Shown here piece by piece: positions 7,590 through 17,639 of a stretch of DNA of 64,000 nucleotides. How positions within the stretch are numbered: the stretch's first letter is position 1; each line of letters begins with the position of its first letter. This DNA comes from Cyclobacteriaceae bacterium (GTDB lineage Bacteria; Bacteroidota; Bacteroidia; Cytophagales; Cyclobacteriaceae), in NCBI GenBank assembly GCA_016787645.1, contig JAEUUF010000006.1, positions 1 to 64,000 on the forward strand, written 5' to 3'. The notes beneath the pieces are model-generated. The model was not told where the DNA came from and did not search any database. It saw only the letters and a list, made by a program, of their open reading frames with translations. Made by a program: the position numbers and the translations under genes.

Positions 7590-9626
7590 TCAAGTAGAAG
7601 GAAGTTCCTTCTTCTCTACGGGCTTCTCTTCGATGGCCTTGGCAGCAGGAGGACGCTCGCCAATGGTGGTCTTGTTAATGCCGAATAACCGATAGGCCAA
7701 AAGCTTTCCGGCAATGTCTGCGTCGATCTTCTCCACTTGCAGGGTGCCGGACTGAAGAATCCTGACATCCGTTTCCACACGGTATTCAATACTTAGCGAT
7801 TCACCAATCTGCTTGAAGCGCAAAGTCACCAGCGGTGCATCTGCTCCACCACTAAAGTTGATCCGGCAGTCCTCCAGATCTTCTATGATATTCCAGCCAG
7901 GTCCCGCCTCACCTTTCACCTGGAGTCGGAAGTTCATGGTGTGGTCCGTGAACGGAAGCAACTGCGGGTACAGTTCATAGGCACGACGAATATATCCGTC
8001 TGCCTTTGAACCACCGGTAGCCTCGGCAAGTGCCTGGTAGGTACGCGCCATCAGCAACGTTTGATACGGGTCATCCCGCTCCGGGTCTTTCAATACCTCG
8101 TTAAAAAAGGTTGTGGCTTCCTGTTCTTTGCCCTCAGCGAGATAGAGCTTACCCAGGAAATACCGAAAGTACTTCTTCAGCCGTGGGCGCTTGTCCGTTT
8201 TCAACAACCGCTGGTACACATCGATGAAGTACTCATTTCCAAAACCGTCGATCACCCCCCACACTTCATCAAATGAAATCAGGTTCTCTGGGGAAAATAC
8301 GGAGTAAATCACCTGCTCGCGCTCCGGGTTCTCTGCCACCAGTGAGGCCAACACCATCTTTTGATGCCTGATCTCGAGGGTATACTTGACCCAGCGGTAC
8401 CAATTCACCGGGTTGAGCCAGAAATACCATTCCTGGTGCTCAAACCAATACTCCTTCTTGAACTGAAGCTGGTTGGCATAATTTAATGACGCCACGGCCA
8501 TGTTGTATTGTTCTTGTCCCCAGGTAGTACCAATGTGCAACTCCTGGAAGCGGGCGGCTTTGTTCGTTCGCTCCTGGCTTTCGGCTGTCAACCCTTCATA
8601 ATGCTGGGCGCGTGCCAGGCCGATGCAATGCCAGCCGTAACCGGGCGTACTTCCCTGCTTGGCCAGTACTTCACTCAGCAATGTGTCGCCACGGTCAGGA
8701 GTGCCCCGGTAAACCGCCAGGGTGCCCCTCATGTAGTAATATTCCTTGGTGGTCTTCTCCGGACTCTGCTCCCGCTCTTCGGCTTCCTGGAAGAATAACT
8801 CAGCCTCATCGAATTCGCCCATCGCCAGTTTGAACTCCGCATAGTTGTTACTGGAATAGGCGCCATTCTGAATGAGCAGGTCATAATACAGGTTTGCAGA
8901 ATCAATGTCCAGCAAGTAATCGTGGATCATCGCCTTGTAATGATACGTGCCCAGGTATTGGCGGTTCAGAAAACTGGGATCGTACAAACCATTGTTTACT
9001 GCGAAATCCTTGCGAATCTTTCGTAAGGCGGAATCGAGGCATCGGTTGGCGGCCGCCACATTCTCTTTGACTGAATTCTTCAGAAAAGAGAATCGTTTCG
9101 AGGTATACATCCGGTTTCGGTGGTACATCCAAGCCATCGTGTTATAGGCGTCGAGGCTCGTTTCAACCTGGAAATTCCGATCCCGCACATGCCTTACCAC
9201 CTCCATAGCCTTGTCCTGCATTTCAACATTCTGGTAGCAGCGGTTCAGGAAATAAGTAATCAACCCGTAGTCAAAATGATAACGGTAGTTTGTACTGTAG
9301 ACTGCGTAATTGTTCGACCGTGTACGCAACTGCTTGTCATAGTCATGCTCTATGCGCGCCAGCGCCTTCTCGAGCGGCAGGATAGCTTTGCGGAAACCCA
9401 GTTCATCATTGGCCCGGAAAAAGAGGAATGCCCCTTCGAGCAGGTAGCCCACATGGTATGTGCTATCCCGGCGGATAAAGCTCTTCGCCTTCTGAAACAT
9501 CTTTTCATCGAAGAAAGAGGTGGCTCCTTCGTTTCGCTCACGGTCGATCTGGTCACGCACGCGATTCTGCCCGAAAGCAGACGTTACGAGTAACAGGAAT
9601 CCCAAAACCGAGAACAGTCGCCTCAT
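7590..9626 (-). CDS. exported TPR-repeat protein
   Basis: A Sec signal peptide (MRRLFSVLGFLLLVTSAFGQ) is followed by a long all-helical region with TPR-like units, for example NYAEFKLAMGEFDEAELFFQ and RYFLGKLYLAEGKEQEATTF, spaced through residues 200-560. A final roughly 80-residue beta-rich segment follows. Such proteins usually scaffold other proteins in the periplasm. It sits 7 bases after the MoxR gene, and TPR proteins are frequent companions of MoxR/DUF58 clusters, so it probably works with them at the envelope. No catalytic motif is visible. Confidence 0.75.
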   Translation of the reverse strand: MRRLFSVLGFLLLVTSAFGQNRVRDQIDRERNEGATSFFDEKMFQKAKSFIRRDSTYHVGYLLEGAFLFFRANDELGFRKAILPLEKALARIEHDYDKQLRTRSNNYAVYSTNYRYHFDYGLITYFLNRCYQNVEMQDKAMEVVRHVRDRNFQVETSLDAYNTMAWMYHRNRMYTSKRFSFLKNSVKENVAAANRCLDSALRKIRKDFAVNNGLYDPSFLNRQYLGTYHYKAMIHDYLLDIDSANLYYDLLIQNGAYSSNNYAEFKLAMGEFDEAELFFQEAEEREQSPEKTTKEYYYMRGTLAVYRGTPDRGDTLLSEVLAKQGSTPGYGWHCIGLARAQHYEGLTAESQERTNKAARFQELHIGTTWGQEQYNMAVASLNYANQLQFKKEYWFEHQEWYFWLNPVNWYRWVKYTLEIRHQKMVLASLVAENPEREQVIYSVFSPENLISFDEVWGVIDGFGNEYFIDVYQRLLKTDKRPRLKKYFRYFLGKLYLAEGKEQEATTFFNEVLKDPERDDPYQTLLMARTYQALAEATGGSKADGYIRRAYELYPQLLPFTDHTMNFRLQVKGEAGPGWNIIEDLEDCRINFSGGADAPLVTLRFKQIGESLSIEYRVETDVRILQSGTLQVEKIDADIAGKLLAYRLFGINKTTIGERPPAAKAIEEKPVEKKELPST

Positions 9627-9633
9627 CGCTAGC

Positions 9634-10620
9634 TTATGATTTGCTGTTAATACCCATTTTCGCGAGGCGATTCACTTCGGCATCCGTCAACTGCGTCAAT
9701 ACGGTGCGCGCAGCATCCCGATTGCGGAAAATGAGACGGTGATGAAGCACCGGCTGTGCCAATGCCTTGATGTCATCCTCTATCACAAAGTCCCGCTGGT
9801 TGACCAGCGCCCAGGCTTTCAGACACTTGATGAATGTGATGCCTCCGCGGGTCGAACAACCAAGTGCCACTTCCGGATGGTGGCGCGTGGCCTGCACCAG
9901 CCGTACAATTCCTTTCACCAGTTCAGGATGGATATGCACTTTCTCCGCGGCCTGCTGGAGGTTAATAATATCCTGGTAGGCAAGCACCTGCTTGACGGTG
10001 TGCTTGCTATCACCGATCTCCAGGTAATTTGAATAGATATCGAATTCAACCTCCTCCGAAACATAACCCATAGAGATCTTCATGAAGAAGCGATCCAACT
10101 GTGCCGCGGGAAGCGGGTAGGTGCCCTCCATCTCAATGGGGTTTTGCGTGGCAATCGTGAAGAAGAATGGATCGAGTTCAAAGGTGGTATCGCCGGATGA
10201 TATCTGATTTTCTGCCATGCACTCCAGCAAGGCACTCTGCACCTTCGGCGAAGCGCGGTTGATTTCGTCCGCGAGGAGGACGTGCGTGAACAAAGGGCCA
10301 CGCTTGAATACGAAGTCTTTCTTCGACTCGTCAAAGATGTAGGAACCGATCAAATCCATGGGAAGCAAGTCAGGTGTGAACTGAACCCGCTTGAAAGCCA
10401 CTCCCCCGCCGGTGTGGTGAAACTCCGTCTTTGGCTCGGAAATGGATTGTGCCAGCGTCTTTGCCAACACGGTTTTTCCCGCGCCGGGATTGTCTTCCAG
10501 GAGGATATGTCCACGCGCGATGAGTGCCGCAATCACGAACTTGATTTCCTGGGGTTTGCCCCGGATGATCCGCTCAATGTTGGTGGTCAACGCCTGGAGT
10601 TTGGAGGTGCTTACAGTCAT
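9634..10620 (-). CDS. MoxR-family AAA+ ATPase
   Basis: This cytosolic AAA+ ATPase of 328 aa has Walker A at residues 42-50 (EDNPGAGKT), Walker B as VLLADEINRA, and the MoxR box ATQNPIEMEGTYPLPAAQLD. MoxR ATPases act as chaperones for assembly or activation of protein complexes, usually encoded with DUF58 and other envelope proteins, as here. Its ATG overlaps the transglutaminase stop by 4 bases (ATGA), so it is translationally coupled. Confidence 0.95.
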   Translation of the reverse strand: MTVSTSKLQALTTNIERIIRGKPQEIKFVIAALIARGHILLEDNPGAGKTVLAKTLAQSISEPKTEFHHTGGGVAFKRVQFTPDLLPMDLIGSYIFDESKKDFVFKRGPLFTHVLLADEINRASPKVQSALLECMAENQISSGDTTFELDPFFFTIATQNPIEMEGTYPLPAAQLDRFFMKISMGYVSEEVEFDIYSNYLEIGDSKHTVKQVLAYQDIINLQQAAEKVHIHPELVKGIVRLVQATRHHPEVALGCSTRGGITFIKCLKAWALVNQRDFVIEDDIKALAQPVLHHRLIFRNRDAARTVLTQLTDAEVNRLAKMGINSKS

Positions 10621-13319
10621 ACAATGTTGGTTTCGTGTTCGGTAGATACTGGGTTCTGAAAATAGCGCAATGCGCGCGGCAAATTGAAGTAATTCACAAA
10701 AGCTCTTAATATTCCGGTTTTGGTCCGGATCGACGGCCCAATACGCTTATTAAACTCTTGGACAACGTCTTTGTCTTCAGGCCTCAAGGCTTGCCCGGAA
10801 TACTTCAAACGCAGGTATACATTCATAAAGTCTGCAAATCCAGCCTGGAGCTGAGGATCAATTACGGTGCGGGCAAAATTCAACGGTGTCTCTGCCTCTC
10901 TTTCATACCCGGCCATATGGAAACGGTACAAAGCCGCCCGGTAAACCTGATCAGCTTTCGATGTCGCATGGCCTGCCAGGCTAATTCGGAGCAATCGGTA
11001 AAGCAAGAACAGCAACGGGAATAACAGCATGAGCACCACAATGGCAGCTGCTCCTTTCGCGGCCATCCAAGCAATCTCTTCCAGTGTTATTTTCTTCTTC
11101 GCTTCATCCTTGGTCAACCCTCCGCCCGTATCTTCTTTCTTCTTCTCCTCTTCCTTTCTGTGGATGTGTATCTCGTCGGCCACAATAGGTACCGGGAATG
11201 CCGCCACCTGCGGATCAATTGGGATGCCCTTCTTCAGTGGAGGAATTTCCCTCGACTCATCCTTATAGGAGACGATGATCACCGAATCGCCTGCATGCAA
11301 GGCGCTGAGGGTTGTATCCTTCTTGTTGTACAACACCCGGCAAATCGACACATCGATGGGCCGGGTCAAAGGATTCTGCAGCTGGTATGGCTTCTCGAGG
11401 TACAAGAACGACTGGAAAGTAGCCGTAATCTTCTTGTTGGGCAGATCAAGGTTCTCCGCTTTGGCATCCAGCACCAACCACGGATCGGGTGGCGGCAAAG
11501 GCGGGGTTCCGTCAGGTTTGGGTGCGGATTGTTGGTCCTCATTCCCGATGGTCATGTCAAAATCCAGCCAACCGTACCCCGGGAAGTAAACCTGTGTCCA
11601 GGCATGGGCCTGGCTTGCGTAAAACCAATACCACCCTTTGTTCTTGTCACTGCGATTAATAGTGGCAAATCCTGTGGTAAATCGGGCGGGAACACCCATG
11701 GCCCGAAGCATGAACAGCGAAGCCCCGGCATAATACGTGCAGTATCCCGCATGGGTCTTGAACAGGAAATCATACAACATCTTCGAACTTGGAATATTGG
11801 GATCATTCATTGACCCAGGCTTGAGGGTATACCTGAATATCCGCTTTCCATTCTCATTTCTTCTCAAAAAGAAATCCCTGACAGCCAGCACTTTATCTAC
11901 AGGCTTTACATGCTTTGGTGCAAGACTATGTGCCAGCTTGGCGATGGAGTCATAAATGCCACCGGTTGGCTGACGTGTATAATATTCATAGAACGCTTCA
12001 TCCACATCCCCATAATCAGGCACTGTTCGAAGCTCCTCATGCCGCTGCTCCTGGAAACCATCCAACATGGGATTGGCCGAGATATTATAAACGAAGTAGG
12101 CATTGTTCAATTCCGATACAAATGACTGCACCCGGTAGGCCGACAGGAAGGTCTTTTGGAAATCTTTTTCAACCGGGATGGTCTGTATCGAGAATACGTT
12201 GGCAGGCCCCAGCACCGCATGCTTCCATGCGTCGGCGGAAAGGTATACCTGGGCTGGGACTATCTTCCGGAGTTTGAATCCCATCGACTTCCGGATGATC
12301 GAGGTGTCCATGAAGGAATAATACATCGGCAACTCTGCCGGATCTACATCAAACTCATCTGAAGACGGGACATTGAGGTCGCGCGTGAAGCTCTCCTTGA
12401 CGGGGTCATACCGGGTCAGGTAATGGTACACAAAATACAACGGCATGGGCTCACCGTCAGGGAAATAATTGTCCAGCTTAGCACAAAACATTAACCGGTC
12501 TGACTGACTCATGCGGGTGTTCACCTTCATGGTGTCTTTGAGCCTGAACCCGTCGTCGTCGCGATCCATCAGACCGTACCGGTCATCGTAATCATCCTTC
12601 TTGTCTGCTCCTCCCTTATCCTTGTCTCCCTTGGCGCCACGGGCAGCCAATTCCTTTTCGACGGCTTTCACTTCGCCGCGCAACAACCGGTCGGCAACAA
12701 CAAATGCCAGCAAAATCACCAGCAAGAAACCCGCAAGCCGAAGCACCAACCTTGCCGATCGCTTCCAGGATAGTTCAATCTTATCCACCAGTAACGGCGA
12801 AAGGAAGTACATATATAATCCATAGGCCACCACGGGGAACAGGTGAAGAAGCAAGTACGACAGGCTGAGATCGATGGTATCGGAAACAATGACGAGGGTG
12901 GCCACCGTCAGCAAGCCGAAGATGACAATGTACCCCCAACGGAGCCTGGCCAGCAGTAATCCAAAACCCCAGCCGAACAGGAAAAGAGTAGAATATAGTT
13001 GAAAGCGAGCGGTGGTGTAAAACACATCAAACTCACCGGGCAAACGACTAATGATTCGTTCAGCCAGGAGATAAATTATCCAGAGGAGCACGAATGTCAC
13101 CACCCATCTTGCCCGATAATAATACAAGGTGTAGGCACCCAGGAGACCAAGTGAGTACCAGGCGGCCTGTCCGAAGATGCCTGTGGTGAAAGCGGTGTAG
13201 GAGAAATTAAGAAAACGGAGCGTGATGAAGCCAATGAGCATGGTTGGCAGCGCCACCAGTACCCAACGGATCAGTAACTGTTCAAAACGTTCTCTCCCCG
13301 TATTCATGCTTCTATCCAA
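10617..13319 (-). CDS. multipass membrane protein with transglutaminase-like domain
   Basis: Residues 15-210 contain about six transmembrane helices. A charged Lys/Asp-rich stretch (about 215-262) leads to a large extracytoplasmic part with a transglutaminase-like cysteine-protease fold. C527 in THAGYCTYYAGA, H572 in QAHAWTQVYFPG and D587 or D589 in GWLDFDMT form the expected Cys-His-Asp set. A further helix near 765-790 precedes a cytoplasmic tail. This is the TgpA/DUF3488-like architecture that commonly accompanies MoxR and DUF58. It overlaps DUF58 by 8 bases and MoxR by 4. The substrate is unknown; an envelope crosslinking or protease role is inference. An in-frame ATG at codon 5 is an alternative start. 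Confidence 0.88.
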   Translation of the reverse strand: MDRSMNTGRERFEQLLIRWVLVALPTMLIGFITLRFLNFSYTAFTTGIFGQAAWYSLGLLGAYTLYYYRARWVVTFVLLWIIYLLAERIISRLPGEFDVFYTTARFQLYSTLFLFGWGFGLLLARLRWGYIVIFGLLTVATLVIVSDTIDLSLSYLLLHLFPVVAYGLYMYFLSPLLVDKIELSWKRSARLVLRLAGFLLVILLAFVVADRLLRGEVKAVEKELAARGAKGDKDKGGADKKDDYDDRYGLMDRDDDGFRLKDTMKVNTRMSQSDRLMFCAKLDNYFPDGEPMPLYFVYHYLTRYDPVKESFTRDLNVPSSDEFDVDPAELPMYYSFMDTSIIRKSMGFKLRKIVPAQVYLSADAWKHAVLGPANVFSIQTIPVEKDFQKTFLSAYRVQSFVSELNNAYFVYNISANPMLDGFQEQRHEELRTVPDYGDVDEAFYEYYTRQPTGGIYDSIAKLAHSLAPKHVKPVDKVLAVRDFFLRRNENGKRIFRYTLKPGSMNDPNIPSSKMLYDFLFKTHAGYCTYYAGASLFMLRAMGVPARFTTGFATINRSDKNKGWYWFYASQAHAWTQVYFPGYGWLDFDMTIGNEDQQSAPKPDGTPPLPPPDPWLVLDAKAENLDLPNKKITATFQSFLYLEKPYQLQNPLTRPIDVSICRVLYNKKDTTLSALHAGDSVIIVSYKDESREIPPLKKGIPIDPQVAAFPVPIVADEIHIHRKEEEKKKEDTGGGLTKDEAKKKITLEEIAWMAAKGAAAIVVLMLLFPLLFLLYRLLRISLAGHATSKADQVYRAALYRFHMAGYEREAETPLNFARTVIDPQLQAGFADFMNVYLRLKYSGQALRPEDKDVVQEFNKRIGPSIRTKTGILRAFVNYFNLPRALRYFQNPVSTEHETNIV

Positions 13320-14709
13320 CTGAAATGGCTTCGGTCATCCACGCGTTCTGACGCAGTCGCAAGGACTGTTCAATTTCCTTCTCATTCCTAAGCAAATCGC
13401 GCCGAAGCGATGAAAGGAGCCAGGGCTGACTCAGTCGCTCAGCCGGTTTGGGTTCTGGCTTAAAGAATATGTCCTTGACGTTAAACCGAAACGGTGAAGG
13501 AATTGCCGCTGAAAGCTTTACCACTACCACTGGAACGGCCTCGGGTATTTTCTTCAGCACGGCGGCTACCTCGCTTGCAGGCACAAGAGAAGGAAGACAA
13601 ACAAATGCTGCCTTACCGGGGCTAACGAAGGACGTTGGTGCATTGGTGTTTTGCCATGATGCGGCAGCGACCTGGAAAAGCTCAATCTTTTTCTCACTGA
13701 CACCCGCCAGCTTCGGAACTTCCTGGTCCGCGGGAATCCTTACTTCATATCCGTTTTTTTGCAACGCCTCCAGGAGGTTGCGAACATGGTCTTTATAGGC
13801 GTTAAGCAATTCAGTTTCAAATGCACCCCGGCTCAGCTTCAGTCCATGAAAATAACTTACATAAAAATAAAGGTGCGAGGCATATGGATCTTTGATCTCC
13901 GGGATGCGGACCACGAGGTCTCCGCTCTTGGCATAAATCTTCCAGACAATGCGCTGGATGTTGTCGCCCGATTCAAACTCCTTATAGTTGACATACTCTC
14001 CCTCTACCCTTTTCGGAATGTCGATGCGATGCTTCTGCTCTTCAGTGGAGTGTGGCTGGGCCACAACACGTACGGGAGCTTGAGGCTTTGGCAAGGTGTA
14101 CACCTGCTGAACCGCATCCAGGGTCACCGGAAGCGAAATGAGCGAAAACATGTCGACAAAAGTAAAGAGAACATGTTCAACGTCGTGGATGCCACGATCG
14201 TGGAGCCAGGTGCGGCCGTGTCCCTTGATCCCATGCCGCCACCAATGCCGAGGTCGGATCCGGTTCGTGTCGAGCAGCACAGGTTGGGATAACTGTTTGC
14301 CAGTAAACTCCAGGTGGGCCTGCACACTGCCAAAGAAGGGACGGAAGACCTGCCCCTCCAGGTTAATGGCAATCGGAACCCACCCTGCTTCCGCCTTTTG
14401 CCCGTCTCCAAAACGCACATCTACGGTTACCCGCTTATGCCTGACCTGGTAGCGAAAATGGACCCAGGTGGCTAATGCCGAACCCAGGCTCAACACCAGC
14501 AAGCCAGCGAGCGTCCACTGAATGAGCCGTGCGAACTGTCGCATAACCAGCCAGAGTGTCGAATCATCTTGACCGTACTCATTTCGCAACCAGGATAAGA
14601 GGAACCAGAAGCCGAAGAGGGAAACCAAAAGTGTCCAGCGAACTCCTGCCAGCTTTGACCAATAGGTCGCCGTGCGCATGAATCCTGAAAGAGAAAAGGA
14701 ACTCGTCAT
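13312..14709 (-). CDS. DUF58 domain protein
   Basis: Two hydrophobic helices at the N-terminus (about residues 28-43 and 60-85) are followed by a soluble part containing the DUF58 core, seen as YVNYKEFESGDNIQRIVWKI followed by YAKSGDLVVR. DUF58 proteins have a von Willebrand-A-like fold and are partners of MoxR ATPases. It is the first gene of the operon, with a free upstream region of 87 bases. Its 3' end overlaps the transglutaminase gene by 8 bases. Length (465 aa) is at the upper end for the family. Confidence 0.88.
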   Translation of the reverse strand: MTSSFSLSGFMRTATYWSKLAGVRWTLLVSLFGFWFLLSWLRNEYGQDDSTLWLVMRQFARLIQWTLAGLLVLSLGSALATWVHFRYQVRHKRVTVDVRFGDGQKAEAGWVPIAINLEGQVFRPFFGSVQAHLEFTGKQLSQPVLLDTNRIRPRHWWRHGIKGHGRTWLHDRGIHDVEHVLFTFVDMFSLISLPVTLDAVQQVYTLPKPQAPVRVVAQPHSTEEQKHRIDIPKRVEGEYVNYKEFESGDNIQRIVWKIYAKSGDLVVRIPEIKDPYASHLYFYVSYFHGLKLSRGAFETELLNAYKDHVRNLLEALQKNGYEVRIPADQEVPKLAGVSEKKIELFQVAAASWQNTNAPTSFVSPGKAAFVCLPSLVPASEVAAVLKKIPEAVPVVVVKLSAAIPSPFRFNVKDIFFKPEPKPAERLSQPWLLSSLRRDLLRNEKEIEQSLRLRQNAWMTEAISVG

Positions 14710-14796
14710 ACCGGGTCACAAGAAAGCAAAATAATGCTAATAACGCTGACGCGCGGTGACTGTTTGAAAAATGATCAGGAAAACCGTCAGCGACGG

Positions 14797-15657
14797 CTAT
14801 TTCTCCATGATCTTGAGGTACTGTTCCGTTTCAAGGTCATAGATCGACATCTTGTCTACCCAGATGTAGTCCGGGTAACCAAAGTCGGTATTGATGATTA
14901 CCCCTACAATGGTGATCACGTACCTAAAGTGAACCTCATGGCGGGGCAGGTTGCTCATGATTTTTTGAACCTCTCCATTTACGAGTTTGGTGAAAGTGAC
15001 GAGAGGTACTTTGGAATCCAGGATTTCCCCCTTGTGTTTTAAGGCGAGCTGCTCCAGTGTCTGTTCCTGGTAGTCAGGCTCGCGGGGATCCTGGACCTTG
15101 AGGGTGCCTTTCTCCAGTTTGCCAAGGGCAGCCACCAAGGCTCCGCAGCAGGTGGTGACTTCATGCTGGCCTTCCCGGTGAAGCATTCCCCATCCACTTT
15201 CTTCCGAATACCCAATGTGTGGTCCCACCAGCAAAAGGGCCGCGCCGCTGTCGGGCACGTGATGCGCATAGGCACTCAGCCCGGTAAGCCCGGTAAACGG
15301 CAGACCCCCAAGGCCACCAAAATTGAATGGCCCTTTCACCATATGTTCATTGAAGGGACTCTTTGTGTTGAGCACATCATCCACACATGTAGACTGGCCC
15401 AGGAGAATCGTCTCCGGTTTGATCCGGTGGACCGCATAAAGGAAGAAAAGCAGGGAGTCTGTGTATTGCTCGAAGGTCACCGCACCCGGGAACATGGTCC
15501 GAATGCCATCCCGGATCTTTCGTTCTGTTTCGTCGGGAAGCTTTGTAACAGCAGGTTTTCCGCGATCCGGTGCACATGAAAACATCAAACCAATGAGCGC
15601 AGCGAATACCAGCACGATTGGCCGGAATCTTCTGTAAGAGACCATTTTCAGGAGCAT
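14797..15657 (-). CDS. exported lipoprotein similar to the LCIB carbonic-anhydrase family
   Basis: A signal peptide ends in the lipobox-like M-F-S-C (Cys28). The mature protein contains FNFGGLGGLPFTGLTGLSAY, then LLLVGPHIGY and TTCCGALVAALGKLEKG. By eye these match the glycine-rich, zinc-histidine and zinc-cysteine segments of the algal LCIB/LCIC family (theta/beta-type carbonic anhydrases). Predicted ligands are C91 (QSTCVDDV), H147 and C170 or C171. The arginine of the catalytic CRDE-type motif appears replaced by valine (CVDD), though Asp93 is kept. Activity is therefore uncertain. A lipid anchor would place it in the envelope. ATG at codon 5 (15645) is an alternative start. The family assignment rests on remembered motifs. 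Confidence 0.6.
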   Translation of the reverse strand: MLLKMVSYRRFRPIVLVFAALIGLMFSCAPDRGKPAVTKLPDETERKIRDGIRTMFPGAVTFEQYTDSLLFFLYAVHRIKPETILLGQSTCVDDVLNTKSPFNEHMVKGPFNFGGLGGLPFTGLTGLSAYAHHVPDSGAALLLVGPHIGYSEESGWGMLHREGQHEVTTCCGALVAALGKLEKGTLKVQDPREPDYQEQTLEQLALKHKGEILDSKVPLVTFTKLVNGEVQKIMSNLPRHEVHFRYVITIVGVIINTDFGYPDYIWVDKMSIYDLETEQYLKIMEK

Positions 15658-15803
15658 AAGGGTTTCGTGGGCTGGTCAAACAACCCGTCACTAAACTATC
15701 ACCGCCAGGTCCCTCCCCACATGACTTTGATCAGAATCAAACCCGACAAAAGGCAGTCATACTTAAGTGGCACTCCCCTGAGTGGCAAGCCTCAATTTCC
15801 CGG

Positions 15804-17639
15804 TCAATCCTCTCCCTTCTCTTTTCCGTTGATGTATTTGCACATCTTGGCAGCATGGGCATTCAGGATGTTGGCCATCCCGTCGTATTGGCCGAATACA
15901 CCCTTGGACTCCTTGAAGATTAACGGTGAACTGTAATACGTTCTGGTTCCGCAGTAGAACTGCCCAAGATTCTTGGCTTCCGGATCGGTCCCTTCCGTGC
16001 GCACGGGGTTAGGACCGAGCATCATAGTCACTACCGCATTGACCCCGTAGTCATCCTTGGTTTGCTTGAGTTTGCGCGTGCAGATATAAACCACCACCAC
16101 AGCATCAACACCAAGTCCCTTGGCGAGTTCATATCCCAAACTTGAAGTCAGTTTGCGATTAGCGGACAAGACACCTCCCTGGAAATTGGCTATCGATGAT
16201 TCATCATCTCCCTCGTTGGCGACAAAGAACTCGCGGTACCCCTTTCCCAAGGGGGAAACTTTCAGCGTAGAGACGGAAGCGGTGGCCACCTGTGAGATAA
16301 AGCCACCGGTTGCATTGCGTTTGGTAATCGTTGTCTTTTCTTTCTTGGCCGACTCCTGGCTGAACCCAAAGAAGAAGTCAATCTTCTCATCGGTATCAAG
16401 GAATTCGGACGGGGTCAACAGGTCGATCCCGTTGTCCTTAAATGACTTTTTCAGTGCATCGATGCTCTTGTCATAAAATCCGTTGACCTGCATTTGGCCC
16501 ATCGCGTCAGAGGTCCTCCATACAGCAGCCGTCACAACCGAACTTTGAGCACCTCCCGTGGTCTTGCCCTTGCCTGGATCGTACAAGTAGTAGCTGATCA
16601 GGGCAACGCGCTTTGGCTTGGGGTTAACCAACTCCATGTTGGCGCTGTAACCCGAGCCATTGGAGTTTCTTCCTTCAGAAGGGAAGTCAAACCTGACCTT
16701 GATCTTTTCGGGATTGGCGGTCTCGGTGGCAAATTCAGTGGGATCGTTGTTGAGCCCGGTGGCCTTCATGTCTGCGCCGTTGGCGACGAGGGCATTGACA
16801 ATTTCTTCATTGGGCGCCGGCTGGCGTACGGCCCACATGAGCGGCGTCCACTTGTTGTTGTCCAGGGCTTCCATGTCAGCCCCTTTGTCCTTCAATAGTT
16901 TGACAATATCATAGGCACTACCCATGGTCAGGATGTTCATGTTCCTGTACCAGTCAGGGACTTTCATTCCGGCCTGCTCATAGTAGGGAATATTGGTTTG
17001 AATGTTTGCCGATCGTTGTTCCACCGGGATCCAGGTAAAGGCCACTTCGTGAATGATGTTGCCGCCCGTCGCCGCGTTTATGAAATCAGTTTTCGCCCCG
17101 GCGTTCAATAATAGCTCAACACATTCCTTGCAGTTCGTCCCGCCTACCGCATTCTGCAAGGCCGAAAATTTTATCGAAGTAGCGTTGCCCATCTTGGCGA
17201 GTTGATCTTCGTAGGCCTTTACCAGGTACTTGTTCGCTTTCTTTCCTTTCGCCTTCTCATCCTCGAGCGCCTTCCGCACGCCTGCCGCCATATCCACCTT
17301 CACTTCAGCGACCTTGTTGGGATCGGCACCTGCCTTCAACAGCATCTTCATGACCTCCATGGAATAATGTCGGGACGCGGCCACCAGCGAGGGGTAGTCG
17401 CCACCATTGGCATCAGCGCCTTTGCTCAGCAAATACTCAGTAAGCTCCGGCGACAAGTAGGCCACTGACAAGGGGGTTTGACCTGATGCATTCTTGTAAT
17501 TCACATTGGCGCCGCCATCCACTTGTTGTTTTGTTGCGGCAAGATCACCGGCCAGGCAAGCCTTGATTAAGGCGTCATTGTCCTGGGCACAAAGGCTCAA
17601 CGACATGGCCAGAAATAATGAAGTTAGAAATGGTTTCAT
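15804..17639 (-). CDS. exported ankyrin-repeat protein
   Basis: A Sec signal peptide (MKPFLTSLFLAMSLSLCAQ) is followed by ankyrin repeats from about residue 22 to 320, with unit ends such as LLSKGADANGG, LLKAGADPNKV, LLNAGAKTDF, LLKDKGADMEALDNNKWTP and LVANGADMKAT. The C-terminal 280 residues are non-repetitive and contain KRVALISYYLYDPGKGK and later DAVVVVYICTRKL; I do not recognise this domain. The repeats suggest protein binding in the periplasm. It is monocistronic, with 146 bases before the LCIB-like gene downstream and 190 bases to the divergent DUF5362 gene. Confidence 0.75.
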   Translation of the reverse strand: MKPFLTSLFLAMSLSLCAQDNDALIKACLAGDLAATKQQVDGGANVNYKNASGQTPLSVAYLSPELTEYLLSKGADANGGDYPSLVAASRHYSMEVMKMLLKAGADPNKVAEVKVDMAAGVRKALEDEKAKGKKANKYLVKAYEDQLAKMGNATSIKFSALQNAVGGTNCKECVELLLNAGAKTDFINAATGGNIIHEVAFTWIPVEQRSANIQTNIPYYEQAGMKVPDWYRNMNILTMGSAYDIVKLLKDKGADMEALDNNKWTPLMWAVRQPAPNEEIVNALVANGADMKATGLNNDPTEFATETANPEKIKVRFDFPSEGRNSNGSGYSANMELVNPKPKRVALISYYLYDPGKGKTTGGAQSSVVTAAVWRTSDAMGQMQVNGFYDKSIDALKKSFKDNGIDLLTPSEFLDTDEKIDFFFGFSQESAKKEKTTITKRNATGGFISQVATASVSTLKVSPLGKGYREFFVANEGDDESSIANFQGGVLSANRKLTSSLGYELAKGLGVDAVVVVYICTRKLKQTKDDYGVNAVVTMMLGPNPVRTEGTDPEAKNLGQFYCGTRTYYSSPLIFKESKGVFGQYDGMANILNAHAAKMCKYINGKEKGED

